64,000 bases of DNA from LMUY01 sp965276785 (GCA_965276785.1 OZ255629.1:1488001-1552000); one strand, 5' to 3'; positions 1 through 9,084 are shown, counted from the stretch's first letter. Notes: generated by a model from the sequence alone, not told the origin. Numbers and translations: made by a program.

Positions 1-1785
1 CCCGTCCGCCACCTCCGACACATGGCCCAGGCCGCAGCGGCCGAGATGATCGTGAAGGGGTGGCAGGAATCGGGCACGGGCCGCCTCCTTCGCCTCCGCC
101 GTGTTGCCGGCGCGGGCCAGCCAAGCGGCAACGAACGGCCCCAGCAGCCAGGGCCAGACCGTGCCCTGGTGATAGGCCGCGTCGCGCTCCGCCACCCCGC
201 CACGATAGCGCGGCTGATACGCCGGGTCCGCCGGGTCCAGGCTGCGCAGGCCGAGCGGGGTTAGCAGGCAGCGCTCCGCCACCTCCACCACGCCCGCCAC
301 CAGCCGGGGCGTGAGCACGGGGATGGGCAGCCCGCCCGCCGCCAGCACCTGGTTCGGCCGCACCGAGCGGTCCTGGGCGCCGGCCACACCATCCGCGTCC
401 AGTACGTCGATCAGCCCACCGGTTTGGCGGTCGGGGAAATAGGCCAGCACGCTCTCACGCGCCCGCAACCCCGCGGCCATCCAGCGTTCGCCCCCCGGCC
501 ACTGCCCGGCAATGGCCAAGGCGTTGACCCAGAGCGCCTGCAGCTCCACCGGTTTGCCGATCCGCGGCGTGAACACGTGTCCGTCCAGCTTGGCGTCCAT
601 CCAGGTCAATTGCGCCCCCGGCACCCCGGCGCGCAGCAGCCCATCGCGCCGGTCCTGCCCGATGCCGAACCGCGTGCCGGCGGTGTAGCCTTCGAGGATG
701 GCGGTGGCGGCCTCGCGCAGACGCAACACCGCCGCCCCGGAGGCTCCGCCCGCCTGCAGCAACTCGTGCACTGCCACCACGAACCACAACGAGGCATCGA
801 CTGCATTGTATTCGGGCGCCGCACCCCCCTCTGGAAACCGGTTCGGCAGCATGCCCTCGCTGACATGGTCGGACCAGGCGAGCAGGATCGCCGCGGCTTC
901 CTGCAGCCGCCCGCGTGCCAGCAGCAGGCCGCGCATGGCGATGAAGGTATCCCGCCCCCAATCGGTGAACCAGGGAAAGCCTGCCAGGATGGTGTGCCGC
1001 CCGGCGCGTTCGGCGAGATAGGCGTCGGCTGCGACATCGCGCGATGGTCGCCGGCGCCGTTCATGCTCCTGCGCTTGCAGCGTCCCCACCGGGGTTGCCC
1101 CCGGCGCGCCGGCCCGCAGCACCAAGGCTGCCGTGGTGCCGGACGCCAGCGACCACTCGCAGCGGCCCGGCGACGCGAGGTCCTCGCCATCGTCCATGCC
1201 GCGTTCCTGCTCGAGCTCGTAGCTGAAACCGCGATACCATTCCGGGTCTTGCACCCAGCGGAAATCGCCGCGCGCGACGATCGGAGGCACGGCGGGATAG
1301 GGTTGCCAAACGATCGCATCGCCATCCGCCCGCGTGGTGAAGTCGAACTCGGGGTTCTCGCGATGCAGCGCGTGGTAGTCCCGCCCGGACAGCAGCGGGC
1401 GCACCACCAGCCGGATGTCGTGGTCGCACGACCATTGCAGCACCAGCTCCTGCGTGGCCCGCGCGGTGAACAGCTCCTGCCGGATCACGGTGCGGTCCGG
1501 CAACTCGAACTCCCAGCATGGCCAGGGCAGGTGGGTAAAGCTCGCGATCCGGCGCACGCCATCCGGAAAAATCACGTCCGGCCGGTAACGCTGGCTGCTC
1601 AGCGCGTACCGGCCCGACGCCGTCTCAGCCCAAACCTCCACGCCGTTGACCAGAACGTAGCGCGCCCCGGACGCGGCATCGGCCAGCAACAACCCATGAT
1701 AGCGCCGGCTGCGGATCAGGCTGGCCGTCCCGGAGGCAAACCCGCCCCGTCCGTCTGGCTCCAGCCATTCCGCACCCAGGTCCAT
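1..1785 (-). CDS. Glycogen debranching enzyme (amylo-alpha-1,6-glucosidase family), C-terminus outside window
   Basis: Hydrolyses alpha-1,6 branch points of glycogen or limit dextrins in the cytoplasm. The open frame runs from ATG 1785 (GGGAG five bases upstream) to the left edge without a stop, giving 595 residues of a protein usually somewhat over 600 long. The N-terminal sheet domain starts M-D-L-G-A-E-W-L-E-P-D-G-R-G-G-F-A-S-G-T and continues with SRRYHGLLLADA. The (alpha/alpha)6 barrel carries GFPWFTDWGRDTFIAMRG (catalytic WGRDTFI signature) and EYNAVDASLWFV. Near the edge come YHQGTVWPWLLGPF and GLGHVSEVADG, corresponding to the family's HQGxxWPW and SEIFDG motifs. It is the last visible gene of a minus-strand group behind two glycosyltransferases, which suggests storage or exopolysaccharide glucan turnover. 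The true stop lies outside the window. Confidence 0.92.
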   Translation of the reverse strand, partial: MDLGAEWLEPDGRGGFASGTASLIRSRRYHGLLLADAASGARYVLVNGVEVWAETASGRYALSSQRYRPDVIFPDGVRRIASFTHLPWPCWEFELPDRTVIRQELFTARATQELVLQWSCDHDIRLVVRPLLSGRDYHALHRENPEFDFTTRADGDAIVWQPYPAVPPIVARGDFRWVQDPEWYRGFSYELEQERGMDDGEDLASPGRCEWSLASGTTAALVLRAGAPGATPVGTLQAQEHERRRRPSRDVAADAYLAERAGRHTILAGFPWFTDWGRDTFIAMRGLLLARGRLQEAAAILLAWSDHVSEGMLPNRFPEGGAAPEYNAVDASLWFVVAVHELLQAGGASGAAVLRLREAATAILEGYTAGTRFGIGQDRRDGLLRAGVPGAQLTWMDAKLDGHVFTPRIGKPVELQALWVNALAIAGQWPGGERWMAAGLRARESVLAYFPDRQTGGLIDVLDADGVAGAQDRSVRPNQVLAAGGLPIPVLTPRLVAGVVEVAERCLLTPLGLRSLDPADPAYQPRYRGGVAERDAAYHQGTVWPWLLGPFVAAWLARAGNTAEAKEAARARFLPPLHDHLGRCGLGHVSEVADG

Positions 1786-1888
1786 CCGGTCTCCCACTTC
1801 TGCTGCAGTGCAAGATGCCGGAGCGACGCGCCGGGGGGAAGGGTGCTGGGGATAATTTCGGGCGGGCGCCCTCCTCGCGCTAAGCGGT

Positions 1889-2938
1889 TCACCCCAGAGC
1901 GTGCGGCGCCTCGCGCTGCAGCCACGCGTAGAAGCTCGCGCCGGCGGTGTCATAGGGGTCGTCGAACCGCGCCATCAAGTCGTCCCGTTGCCGGTACAAC
2001 AAGCGGGCTGCATACGGCACGCGCCGACCGTTCGAGAAGGTGCCATAATGCCAGTAGCCCGGCGGCAGGCCGGACACGGCATTGGCGTCCAGCGCGCGCT
2101 TGTACCACTGCCAGATTTCGAACACTTCGGTGTTGCCGCCAGCATAGCGCTCCGTCATCACGTCCCCAGCTCCGCCCAGCTTGGTGAAGTGATAGAACTT
2201 CAGCTTGGAGCCGTTCACGACAATCCCGCCCTGCTCGAAGCGCAGGCGGCGCTGGCTGAGGTTCCAACTGGCGACGTTGCAACCCGGATCGCGCTCGACA
2301 TGGACCCGTTCGAACAGACCCGGCACCAAATCGCAGTATTTCTGGTCGGTGAACAACCCCTTCGCCACCTCGTCGTAGCAAGCGCGGTGCAGCAGCCGGG
2401 CCCACCAGGTGGCAAACGCCAGCCCGGCCGCATCCTGCCGCACCCCGAGAAAGCCAAGATTGTAGCTGCCGTACTGCAGGGAAGTGAGTTCGTTGTCGCG
2501 CATGGCCTGCGCATCGGCATTGGGCTCGCATTGATGCGGCGTGAGCACGACCGAAGCGCTGTCCAGCCGCGCGATCACGCTGTCGAGCGGGTGGAACACC
2601 GCGATGTCGGGGTCGAGATAGACCACCTTGTCGAACCCGGCCGCCAAGGTCTCGAGCAGCATCTGTCCCTTTACCGCCGTGCACGCTTCCACAAGGTCGT
2701 GCTTGAACAGCCAGGAACGGACCCGTGGGATGGCGAGCGCCTCGGCGGTGACGACACGGTCGAACCCGGCGGTGGCGGCCGCGACATCCACCCCGGGTGG
2801 CGGCCGGTCGACCAAGACGCCATGCAGCGCCCAATCCGGGTGCGCCTGACGCAACGTTTGCGCCAGCACGCGCGCGCGGCTGAGATAGCTGCACGTGAAG
2901 CTGGTGAAGCAGCAAACCCGAGCCGGGAGGCCGATCAC
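1889..2938 (-). CDS. GT-A type glycosyltransferase (GT8-like)
   Basis: About 349 residues from GTG 2938, which lies one base after the stop of the upstream gene. The frame stays open to 3010, but that extension would overlap the upstream gene by 71 bases and adds Cys/Pro-rich residues unlike coding sequence. The protein begins VIGLPARVCCFTSFTCSYLS, then has FDKVVYLDPDIAVFHPLD, whose DPD is the DxD-type metal/nucleotide-sugar site near residue 100. Later come NLGFLGVR, TDQKYCDLVPGLF and KLKFYHFTKLGG, the acceptor-side layout of GT8-like and capsule-type transferases. No signal peptide or membrane segment is seen. It probably adds a sugar to a surface glycan, coupled with the large neighbour; donor and acceptor are unknown. 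Confidence 0.8.
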   Translation of the reverse strand: MIGLPARVCCFTSFTCSYLSRARVLAQTLRQAHPDWALHGVLVDRPPPGVDVAAATAGFDRVVTAEALAIPRVRSWLFKHDLVEACTAVKGQMLLETLAAGFDKVVYLDPDIAVFHPLDSVIARLDSASVVLTPHQCEPNADAQAMRDNELTSLQYGSYNLGFLGVRQDAAGLAFATWWARLLHRACYDEVAKGLFTDQKYCDLVPGLFERVHVERDPGCNVASWNLSQRRLRFEQGGIVVNGSKLKFYHFTKLGGAGDVMTERYAGGNTEVFEIWQWYKRALDANAVSGLPPGYWHYGTFSNGRRVPYAARLLYRQRDDLMARFDDPYDTAGASFYAWLQREAPHALG

Positions 2939-2939
2939 G

Positions 2940-5264
2940 TCAATCGTCCAAGCTGGGGGGCAGGGTGGCGCTGGTGCCCTCATGCAGCAGACGCCCGCGC
3001 TCGGTGCCATCTTGGCGGACGTGTTGATTGTAGCGGAGCGCTGCGCCGCTGCAGAAGAAGTCGATCAGGCTTTCCGCGTCCTGCGCCACCACGCCGCGGC
3101 CGTGGCGCAACACCGCAGCGGCCACATTGCCGCTGCTAGCCAGGCAAACCACGTCGGCGCCCGCGGCCAGCGTTTCGAACGTGGTGTAGGAGAACGTCTC
3201 CGGCCAGGGCGACAGGATGGCGGCCAAGTCTACCTCCAGCCGCCGCAACGCCGCGATCATGGCCTCGGGCTGGTCACGCGTCGTGGTCACCGGATGATGC
3301 TCCACACCGGGTAAGGCCGCTTCCGGCTCAACGCTGCCAAGATGGAGCCATTGGTACTCCGCCGATCCGGAGCAGCGCGCGACAAGGTCCTGCCAAATAG
3401 GCCAGCCCTTATGCGGCTTGGCATAGCCGATGAACGCCACGCGCACCGGCCCATCCCGGCCCCGCGCCGGTGCAGACTCCAAGTCGGGGATTACGCGGCA
3501 ATGTGCATGCACGCGCGCCGAGCGGTGCGGCAGGCCGGCCGCTTGCCAGGTTTGCAGCGCAGCCGCCGAGGGCGCCACCACGTGAAACGGCACGGCCTCC
3601 AACAGGCTGCGCACCGCGGCCAAATGGTTCGCCCGGTGGCTGCCATAGACGCAGACGCGGCAAGCCATGCTGTCCGGCGGCGGCGCGGCGCAGAACGCCA
3701 CGTCGTTGCGCAACAGGCTGTAGCCGGCGCACAGGGATGAGTAGTCATGCAGCCAAAACTGGTTCTCCGTGCTGCCGCTCGCACGCTGCAGCGCCAGCAT
3801 GTCGGCCAGCTTATGGCCCAGCAGGCAGTGCACCAGAAACAGTCGCCGCTGCGCCGGGCGGCGCGGTAAGCCGCCGAGCACCGCGGCAAGGTCAGCCATC
3901 GCCGCCACCCCGAGCAGCGCTCCATCCAGCAGCAGGTTCAGCATCGGGCCCGGCTGGTCGTCGTCGGCCAGGCGCAGCAGGTTGTTGAACGGCGACACGT
4001 TGAGGTAGGCGATGCCTTGGCGGCTGAACTTCGCCTGCTCCTCGCATAGGAACAACTGCAGCCCACCCGTCACGCTCACATAGCGGTCGTGACCGACCGA
4101 GAGCGCCAAGCCGCGCCCCGTCTCCAAGGCAGCGCCTAGCAGGGCCTCCAGCTGCCTGCGGGAGAGCACGTTGGTGAGTTCCGGCCGGCGGTCGGCGCTG
4201 GACAGGTCCGGTGAGCGGGCGGTTTGGATCACGCGCCGTCGGGAGCCGCCGGGTTGTTGCGGCGGCCGTCCTTCGGCTTGCCCGGCCACCAGGTAGTGCC
4301 AAAACGGGTTCACGCCCAATTGCGCCACATCGGGGTTGGCGGCGAGATAATACGCAGTGTCGAACGTGGCCGTGGGATTGCGGCCTTCGCTCCACCCCAC
4401 GCCGCAATAATGCGCCACCGGGTCGGCGCCATGGCGATGCACGTCCGGATACGCTTGAAGATAGAACGCCCGGTCGAGCTGCCCCGCGACACATTGCTGC
4501 ACCGGGTCGAGCAGGGACGAAGCTGGCGCTTGCGTCGCAACCCGGCGAGGCGGGCTCGCCGCCGCTGCCAGTTGTTCCGCGGTGAACCGGGTGGTGCGTA
4601 ACTTGCCTCCAGCGCCGAAGCACGCAGGCTCGGGAGCATGGCCGAGCACGGCATGCAGCAGCGGGTTGAGCCGCATTTGCCTCAGGCGCGGGTCGGCGGC
4701 CAAGGCGTCCTGCACGCAAAAGCGGGGGTTTGGGTCCCGGCCTTCCAGCCAGCCACGATAGGCGTAGTGCGCCACGGGGTCGAACAGCCCGCCCGTATCG
4801 AAGCCCAGCCGGTCAAGATAGAACGCCACGTCCATCGCGGGCCGCAACAGCGCCACCCAATCGCCCACCGAACGCCCCAACGCGCGTTGCGCCACCTCGC
4901 TCGGCACCGCGGCCGGCCTCACCGCCCGCCCCTCGGCCCAGCCGGTGAGCAGGTAGTGGTAATACGGGTTCATCCCATGCGCATCGACGTCGGGATGGGC
5001 AAGCAGGTAGGACGCGGTGTCGAACGCGCGGTTCGGATTGCGGCCCTCGCGCCAGCCGCTTTGGCAGAAATGGCGCAGCAACGCGGCCGCATCGCCCACA
5101 ACGTCGGCATATTCGGCAGCATAGAGCGCCGCATCGAACAGCGGCCCGATCAGCGCTTCGGCATGATCCAGGCTGCCGGTCAACGCTGCGGGCCCAGGCG
5201 CGGCAACCATGGCCGCGGCAGTCGCTGCCGCCTGGGGAACGCTGGTGATGGACGGTAATCGCAT
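2940..5264 (-). CDS. Large glycosyltransferase with repeated YxxxxPDV modules and GT-B C-terminal domain
   Basis: 774 residues. The N-terminal half carries repeated ~40-residue modules of the form FDTAxYLxxxPDVxxxGxNPxxHYLxxGxxEGRxP: TASYLLAHPDVDAHGMNPYY, RAFYLQAYPDVHRHGADPVA and TAYYLAANPDVAQLGVNPFW, plus weaker copies near residues 40 and 150. Such modules accompany polysaccharide-assembly glycosyltransferases. The C-terminal ~300 residues look like a GT-B retaining transferase: VRVAFIGYAKPHKGWPIWQD, then ILSPWPETFSYTTFETLAAG, the E-x7-E-like donor-binding region. No transmembrane segment is evident. It precedes the GT8-like gene by one base, so the two are probably co-translated. Substrate unknown. 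Confidence 0.78.
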   Translation of the reverse strand: MRLPSITSVPQAAATAAAMVAAPGPAALTGSLDHAEALIGPLFDAALYAAEYADVVGDAAALLRHFCQSGWREGRNPNRAFDTASYLLAHPDVDAHGMNPYYHYLLTGWAEGRAVRPAAVPSEVAQRALGRSVGDWVALLRPAMDVAFYLDRLGFDTGGLFDPVAHYAYRGWLEGRDPNPRFCVQDALAADPRLRQMRLNPLLHAVLGHAPEPACFGAGGKLRTTRFTAEQLAAAASPPRRVATQAPASSLLDPVQQCVAGQLDRAFYLQAYPDVHRHGADPVAHYCGVGWSEGRNPTATFDTAYYLAANPDVAQLGVNPFWHYLVAGQAEGRPPQQPGGSRRRVIQTARSPDLSSADRRPELTNVLSRRQLEALLGAALETGRGLALSVGHDRYVSVTGGLQLFLCEEQAKFSRQGIAYLNVSPFNNLLRLADDDQPGPMLNLLLDGALLGVAAMADLAAVLGGLPRRPAQRRLFLVHCLLGHKLADMLALQRASGSTENQFWLHDYSSLCAGYSLLRNDVAFCAAPPPDSMACRVCVYGSHRANHLAAVRSLLEAVPFHVVAPSAAALQTWQAAGLPHRSARVHAHCRVIPDLESAPARGRDGPVRVAFIGYAKPHKGWPIWQDLVARCSGSAEYQWLHLGSVEPEAALPGVEHHPVTTTRDQPEAMIAALRRLEVDLAAILSPWPETFSYTTFETLAAGADVVCLASSGNVAAAVLRHGRGVVAQDAESLIDFFCSGAALRYNQHVRQDGTERGRLLHEGTSATLPPSLDD

Positions 5265-5406
5265 GTGTCGAAATGTTGCTCAAATGATTGCCCGGGGTGT
5301 TAGCGGACGCCGCAAAACGGAGCAATCCGGCCCGTCCCCGCTCGACGCTTGCAGTGCGGCCCCCGGTGGCTAGGCTGCGCGCCGAGGCGATAGGAGAGTG
5401 CAAGCC
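5265..5406. promoter_or_regulatory. Divergent intergenic region, presumed promoters
   Basis: 142 bp separate the minus-strand glycosyltransferase from the plus-strand crotonase gene, so promoters for both should lie here. I see no convincing -35/-10 pair. AGGAG at 5392-5396 is the ribosome binding site that fixes the crotonase start at ATG 5407 rather than GTG 5398. Confidence 0.35.
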
Positions 5407-6201
5407 ATGGCAGACGACACCGATGCGGCGGACCTTCTCTACCAGGTCGAGGGCGGCATTGGCCACGTCACCTTCAACCGCCCGCAAGCCCGCAACGCGA
5501 TGACCTTCGCCATGTACGACCGGTTGGCCGAGATTTGCGCCCAGGCCGGCGCTGACCGGAGCATGCGCGCGCTCATCATCACCGGCGCCGGTGAAAAGGC
5601 GTTTGCCTCAGGCACCGACATCTCCCAGTTCCGCAGCTTCACTACGCCCGAGGACGCCCTGGCCTACGAGGCGCGCATCGACCGCGTGCTCACCGCCATC
5701 GAGCGCTGCCCAGTGCCCAGCGTGGCGGCCATCGCCGGCGCCTGCACCGGCGGCGGTGCGGCCATCGCCGCCGCCTGCGACCTGCGCATCGCCGCCCGTG
5801 GCGCCCGCTTCGGCTTCCCCGTTGCCCGCACGCTCGGCAACTGCCTGTCCATCTCGAACTATGTCCGGTTCGCCGCCATCGTCGGCCCGGCTGCGGTGAA
5901 GGAGATGATCTTCACCGCCCGGCTGATCGAGGTGGACGAAGCCAGGCAGCTCGGTCTGGTCAGCGAAATCCTGCCCGACCGGGCGGCTTTGGACGACCGG
6001 GCCCAAGCCCTAGCTGCCCATATCGCCACCCTCGCCCCGCTCACCCTGCGCGCCACCAAGGAGGCGCTGCGCCGCATCAAGCAGCGCATGCAGCCGGAGG
6101 AAGGCCGCGACCTTATCGTAAGCTGCTACATGAGCGAGGACTTCCGCGAGGGCATGGACGCGTTCCTCACCAAACGCACGCCGAACTGGCAGGGCAAGTA
6201 A
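5407..6201 (+). CDS. Enoyl-CoA hydratase/isomerase (crotonase) family protein
   Basis: 264 residues from ATG 5407, with AGGAG 10 bases upstream. Crotonase signatures: VTFNRPQARNAM near residue 21, ALIITGAGEKAFASGTDIS (oxyanion loop, residues 55-73), GACTGGGAAIAAACDLRIAA and the C-terminal LTLRATKEALRR. The two glutamates of classical enoyl-CoA hydratase (E144 and E164 of the rat enzyme) align here with Ala119 and Val139, so simple hydration is doubtful. Isomerase, ring-cleavage or thioesterase-like chemistry is possible. A second crotonase follows after 3 bases, so both are probably co-transcribed and act on related acyl-CoA substrates. Confidence 0.88.
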   Translation: MADDTDAADLLYQVEGGIGHVTFNRPQARNAMTFAMYDRLAEICAQAGADRSMRALIITGAGEKAFASGTDISQFRSFTTPEDALAYEARIDRVLTAIERCPVPSVAAIAGACTGGGAAIAAACDLRIAARGARFGFPVARTLGNCLSISNYVRFAAIVGPAAVKEMIFTARLIEVDEARQLGLVSEILPDRAALDDRAQALAAHIATLAPLTLRATKEALRRIKQRMQPEEGRDLIVSCYMSEDFREGMDAFLTKRTPNWQGK

Positions 6202-6204
6202 AAC

Positions 6205-6972
6205 ATGGCCGACGGCCTGCCCAGCTTGACCCTGTCCGGCCCCGTCGCCACCATCCAACTCAACCGGCCCGAGCTGCACAACCGGATGGAACCGGAGGAT
6301 CTGGCGGAGTTCGAACGGCTCTTGAACGCCGTGGCCGCCAACGCCGCCTTGCGCGTGCTGATCGTCACCGCAACCGGCAAGTCCTTCTCCTCCGGCTTCA
6401 ACATCGGCAAGCTGGACGGCCAGCAGGGCCAGGCCGGCGGCGACGGCGCATTCCAGCGCGTGACCGACCGGCTCGAGCGCCTGGCCTTGCCGACCATCTG
6501 TGCCCTGAACGGCAGCGTCTACGGCGGCTCGACCGACCTCGCTCTGGCGTGCGACTTCCGCATCGGTGTGCTCGGCATGGTGCTGGTAATGCCGGCGGCC
6601 CGGCTTGGGCTGCATTACTACGAGGGCGGCTTGCGCCGCTACGTGACGCGGCTCGGGCTAGGCGCGGCCAAGCGCCTGTTCCTCACCGCCGCTCAGCAGG
6701 ACACGGCGGAGTTGCTGCGCATCGGCTACCTGGACGAGGCGGTGGCGCCGGAGGCGTTGCTGCCCCGCGTCACCGCACTGGCCGCCACCCTGGCCGCAAA
6801 CGCGCCGGTCGCGGTGCAGGGCATGAAGCGCTGTCTCGACGACATCGCCCGAGGCGAGACCGACCCGGCGCTGATCGCCGCCAATGTCGCCCGCAGCCGC
6901 AACTCGGCCGACCTGCGCGAGGGCCAAGCCGCTTGGCTCGAGAAGCGAGCCCCCCGTTTCACCGGCCAGTAG
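6205..6972 (+). CDS. Enoyl-CoA hydratase/isomerase (crotonase) family protein, second copy
   Basis: 255 residues, starting 3 bases after the previous crotonase stop. Motifs: ATIQLNRPELHNRM, VLIVTATGKSFSSGFNIGKL (CoA/oxyanion loop) and NGSVYGGSTDLALACDFRIG. The residues at the two catalytic Glu positions are Asp111 and Ala131, different again from its neighbour, so the pair is not a simple recent duplication. The pairing resembles short acyl-CoA operons in which two crotonases act in sequence. No dehydrogenase or CoA ligase gene is adjacent. Substrate unknown. Confidence 0.86.
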   Translation: MADGLPSLTLSGPVATIQLNRPELHNRMEPEDLAEFERLLNAVAANAALRVLIVTATGKSFSSGFNIGKLDGQQGQAGGDGAFQRVTDRLERLALPTICALNGSVYGGSTDLALACDFRIGVLGMVLVMPAARLGLHYYEGGLRRYVTRLGLGAAKRLFLTAAQQDTAELLRIGYLDEAVAPEALLPRVTALAATLAANAPVAVQGMKRCLDDIARGETDPALIAANVARSRNSADLREGQAAWLEKRAPRFTGQ

Positions 6973-6979
6973 TCGTAAG

Positions 6980-6997
6980 CCCGCATCTCGATGCGGG
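6980..6997. terminator. Hairpin between convergent genes
   Basis: CCCGCAT-CTCG-ATGCGGG forms a 7-bp stem with a 4-base loop, 8 bases after the crotonase stop and before the convergent regulator gene. There is no T-run on the plus side, so termination is inferred from position and stem strength. Confidence 0.4.
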
Positions 6998-7038
6998 TGC
7001 CACCGCTGCTTCCCCGGCATCAGATAAAGGCGAGATCC

Positions 7039-9066
7039 TCACCGCATCCCGCCCAGGCGCAGCCCCTCCGCATAGTGTTCCCGGTCGGCATCCCGATCGA
7101 ACGGGCAGCGTGTCAGGAAACGCGCGACGGAGTAACGGGGATCAATCGCCAGCAGCCGCGCCAAAACTTCGGCAGCTTGGCGCTTTGCCCCGGCCTGCCC
7201 GAGCGCCGCCAGATAGTGCTTCAGCGCGGAGGCGAAACCGGGTTTGAGCGTCGACGAACGCCGGCTGAGCCGGATCGCCTCGGCGTAATCCCGCCTCTGA
7301 AAGGCAAGCAGAGCCATGCTCGATTCGAAAAAGAACGCGTTGGTGTCAATCGGGCAGAGACGCTGATAGCGCTCGAACCGCCGGGCCGCTTCCGGCAGGT
7401 CGCCGAGATAGGTGTAGGTGACGGCGGCAAACCCCCACGCCATGGCCAGGTTCGGGTTTAGCACCAAGGCCCGCTCGTGGAACTTCAGCGCCTCGCGCGG
7501 CTGCTGGTGCACGTAGGCGCGGACATGGCCGATAATCGCCAGCGAGCGCGCATCCTGCGGGTCGAGCGCCAAAGCGCGGTCGGCATGCTGCCCGGCCTCG
7601 CGCAACGCGGTATCGGCGTCCATCGCCCAGCCCTGGCCGACCGCAAACGCCAGCCAGTAGGCACGCCAGGCATGGGCGGCGGCGAAATCAGGGTCCAGGC
7701 CGATGGCGTGGCTGAGCAGCCGCCCGGCCTCGCTGAACTCGTCGCGGCCAAGCCGGGCAAGCAGCGGCAGGGCGCGGAGCGTGAGATCGTAGGCAGATGC
7801 CTCGGCAAGCGGCCGCCCGGCCGCCCGGCTGCCTTCGATCTGCAGAATTGCCGGATCGAGTTGCGCCGCCAGGTCCGCCGCGGCCTCGTTGGGCAACACG
7901 GTCATGCCCTGCGCAGGGCGATCCAGGCGCTGGGTCCAGACCACGGTGCCCCCATCGCGCAGATCCAGCAATTGCAGGGCAATGCGCATGGTGTCTCCGG
8001 CGCGCTGCAAGCTGCCGTCGAGCAGCAGGTCCAGCTCGAAGGTTTGCCGCAGCGCGGCCTGGTCGCGGCCCCCGAACTGGGCCAGCGAACTGGCCGAGAC
8101 CAGGCAGAGCCAGCGGAACCGTGCCATCGCGGCCGTAATTTCCTCAGCCAGGTCGAGCGCCAAATGCGTCTCTTCGGCGCTGCCGCCGCTGGTGCGCAGC
8201 GGCAGCACGCCAAACTTGGCGCCGGCTTGGCAGCGGGGCGGCAGGGTCTCGGCGCGCGATGACGCCGTCCGGCCGGGTGCGCTGCCGCCGCGGATTTCAG
8301 CGATCAGCCGCTGGGTCTCAGGCGATGGCGCGGCGTTGAGCAAATCCGCCAGAACGGCCCGGCATTGCTCAAAGGCTTGCACCGCCAGGCCACGCTCCCC
8401 GAGCGCCGTATACGACAGCATCAGCGCCCGCCAGGCACCCTCATGCGCGCGGTCCAGCGACAGCAACTGTTTGGCGGCGGTGATCGTCGCTCCCGGCTCC
8501 ATCCGCTCGCGCAGCAACGCCTCGGCCACATTGCGCGCGCGGTCCCGGATGCGTTCGCGCTCAGCGGCCAGCCAGGTGTCGAACGCCGGGTCGATGCCGT
8601 CGAAGCCTTCCAGCACGCCGCCCTTGAGCAGCGCTAATCCAGCCGGTTCGGCGACCGATGCGCGCAGGAGCACATCCACGTCCAGCCAAACCAGGTCGGC
8701 ATTCAGCGCGATCCGGTCTCGCGAGGGCATCAGGATGTCGGCATGAATCGGGTGCAGCGCCTCCACCAGGCGGTGGATCTCCTGCCGCAGCGAGGCGCGG
8801 GCGGGCTCCTCCGGCCGGCGCGACCACAGCAATTCCGCCAATCGGACCCGTGCCAGCGGGCGGGGCGCCGCGAGCGCCAGGATGGCCAGAAGCGCGCGGG
8901 TCTTGCGGCCGAGCGGCAGCACGCTGTCAGACCCGACGGTCCAGGCCTCCATCGGGCCGATCAGCTTCAGCCGCAGCAGCTTGCCAGGCTGGACGGCGAC
9001 ATCGGCCGGCTCGGCGCGGATGGCATCATCCCCCTGGCTGGCCGGATTGGAGAGCACCTCGGTCAT
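7039..9066 (-). CDS. SARP-type transcriptional regulator with TolB-like and TPR domains
   Basis: 675 residues. Residues ~30-105 form a winged-helix DNA-binding domain of OmpR/SARP type (LIGPMEAW..LPLGRKTRALLAILAL..RLAELLW..RASLRQEIHRL). Residues ~110-255 are a bacterial transcriptional activator (BTAD) helical domain ending QAFEQCRAVLADLLNAAPSPETQRLI. Residues ~285-405 resemble the TolB N-terminal/adenylate-cyclase-associated domain (FGVLPLRTSGGSAEETHLAL, LLLDGSLQRAGDTMRIALQL). Residues ~430-665 are TPR-like repeats (AHAWRAYWLAFAVGQGW, HERALVLNPNLAMAWGFAAV). It is probably a cytoplasmic one-component activator. It stands alone; its targets may be the divergent FIST genes or itself. No cyclase catalytic domain is present. 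Confidence 0.85.
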   Translation of the reverse strand: MTEVLSNPASQGDDAIRAEPADVAVQPGKLLRLKLIGPMEAWTVGSDSVLPLGRKTRALLAILALAAPRPLARVRLAELLWSRRPEEPARASLRQEIHRLVEALHPIHADILMPSRDRIALNADLVWLDVDVLLRASVAEPAGLALLKGGVLEGFDGIDPAFDTWLAAERERIRDRARNVAEALLRERMEPGATITAAKQLLSLDRAHEGAWRALMLSYTALGERGLAVQAFEQCRAVLADLLNAAPSPETQRLIAEIRGGSAPGRTASSRAETLPPRCQAGAKFGVLPLRTSGGSAEETHLALDLAEEITAAMARFRWLCLVSASSLAQFGGRDQAALRQTFELDLLLDGSLQRAGDTMRIALQLLDLRDGGTVVWTQRLDRPAQGMTVLPNEAAADLAAQLDPAILQIEGSRAAGRPLAEASAYDLTLRALPLLARLGRDEFSEAGRLLSHAIGLDPDFAAAHAWRAYWLAFAVGQGWAMDADTALREAGQHADRALALDPQDARSLAIIGHVRAYVHQQPREALKFHERALVLNPNLAMAWGFAAVTYTYLGDLPEAARRFERYQRLCPIDTNAFFFESSMALLAFQRRDYAEAIRLSRRSSTLKPGFASALKHYLAALGQAGAKRQAAEVLARLLAIDPRYSVARFLTRCPFDRDADREHYAEGLRLGGMR

Positions 9067-9070
9067 GATT

Positions 9071-9084
9071 TGTTAAGCATAACA
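9071..9084. promoter_or_regulatory. Small palindrome just upstream of the SARP regulator start
   Basis: TGTTA-AGCA-TAACA is a 5-bp inverted repeat ending five bases before the start codon of the minus-strand regulator. Its place fits an autoregulatory operator, but the stem is short and could be chance. Confidence 0.25.

Noticed and set aside
424..2187. 587-codon plus-strand open frame
   Set aside because: It is antisense to the debranching enzyme and the GT gene, whose translations match known families; a GC-rich shadow frame.
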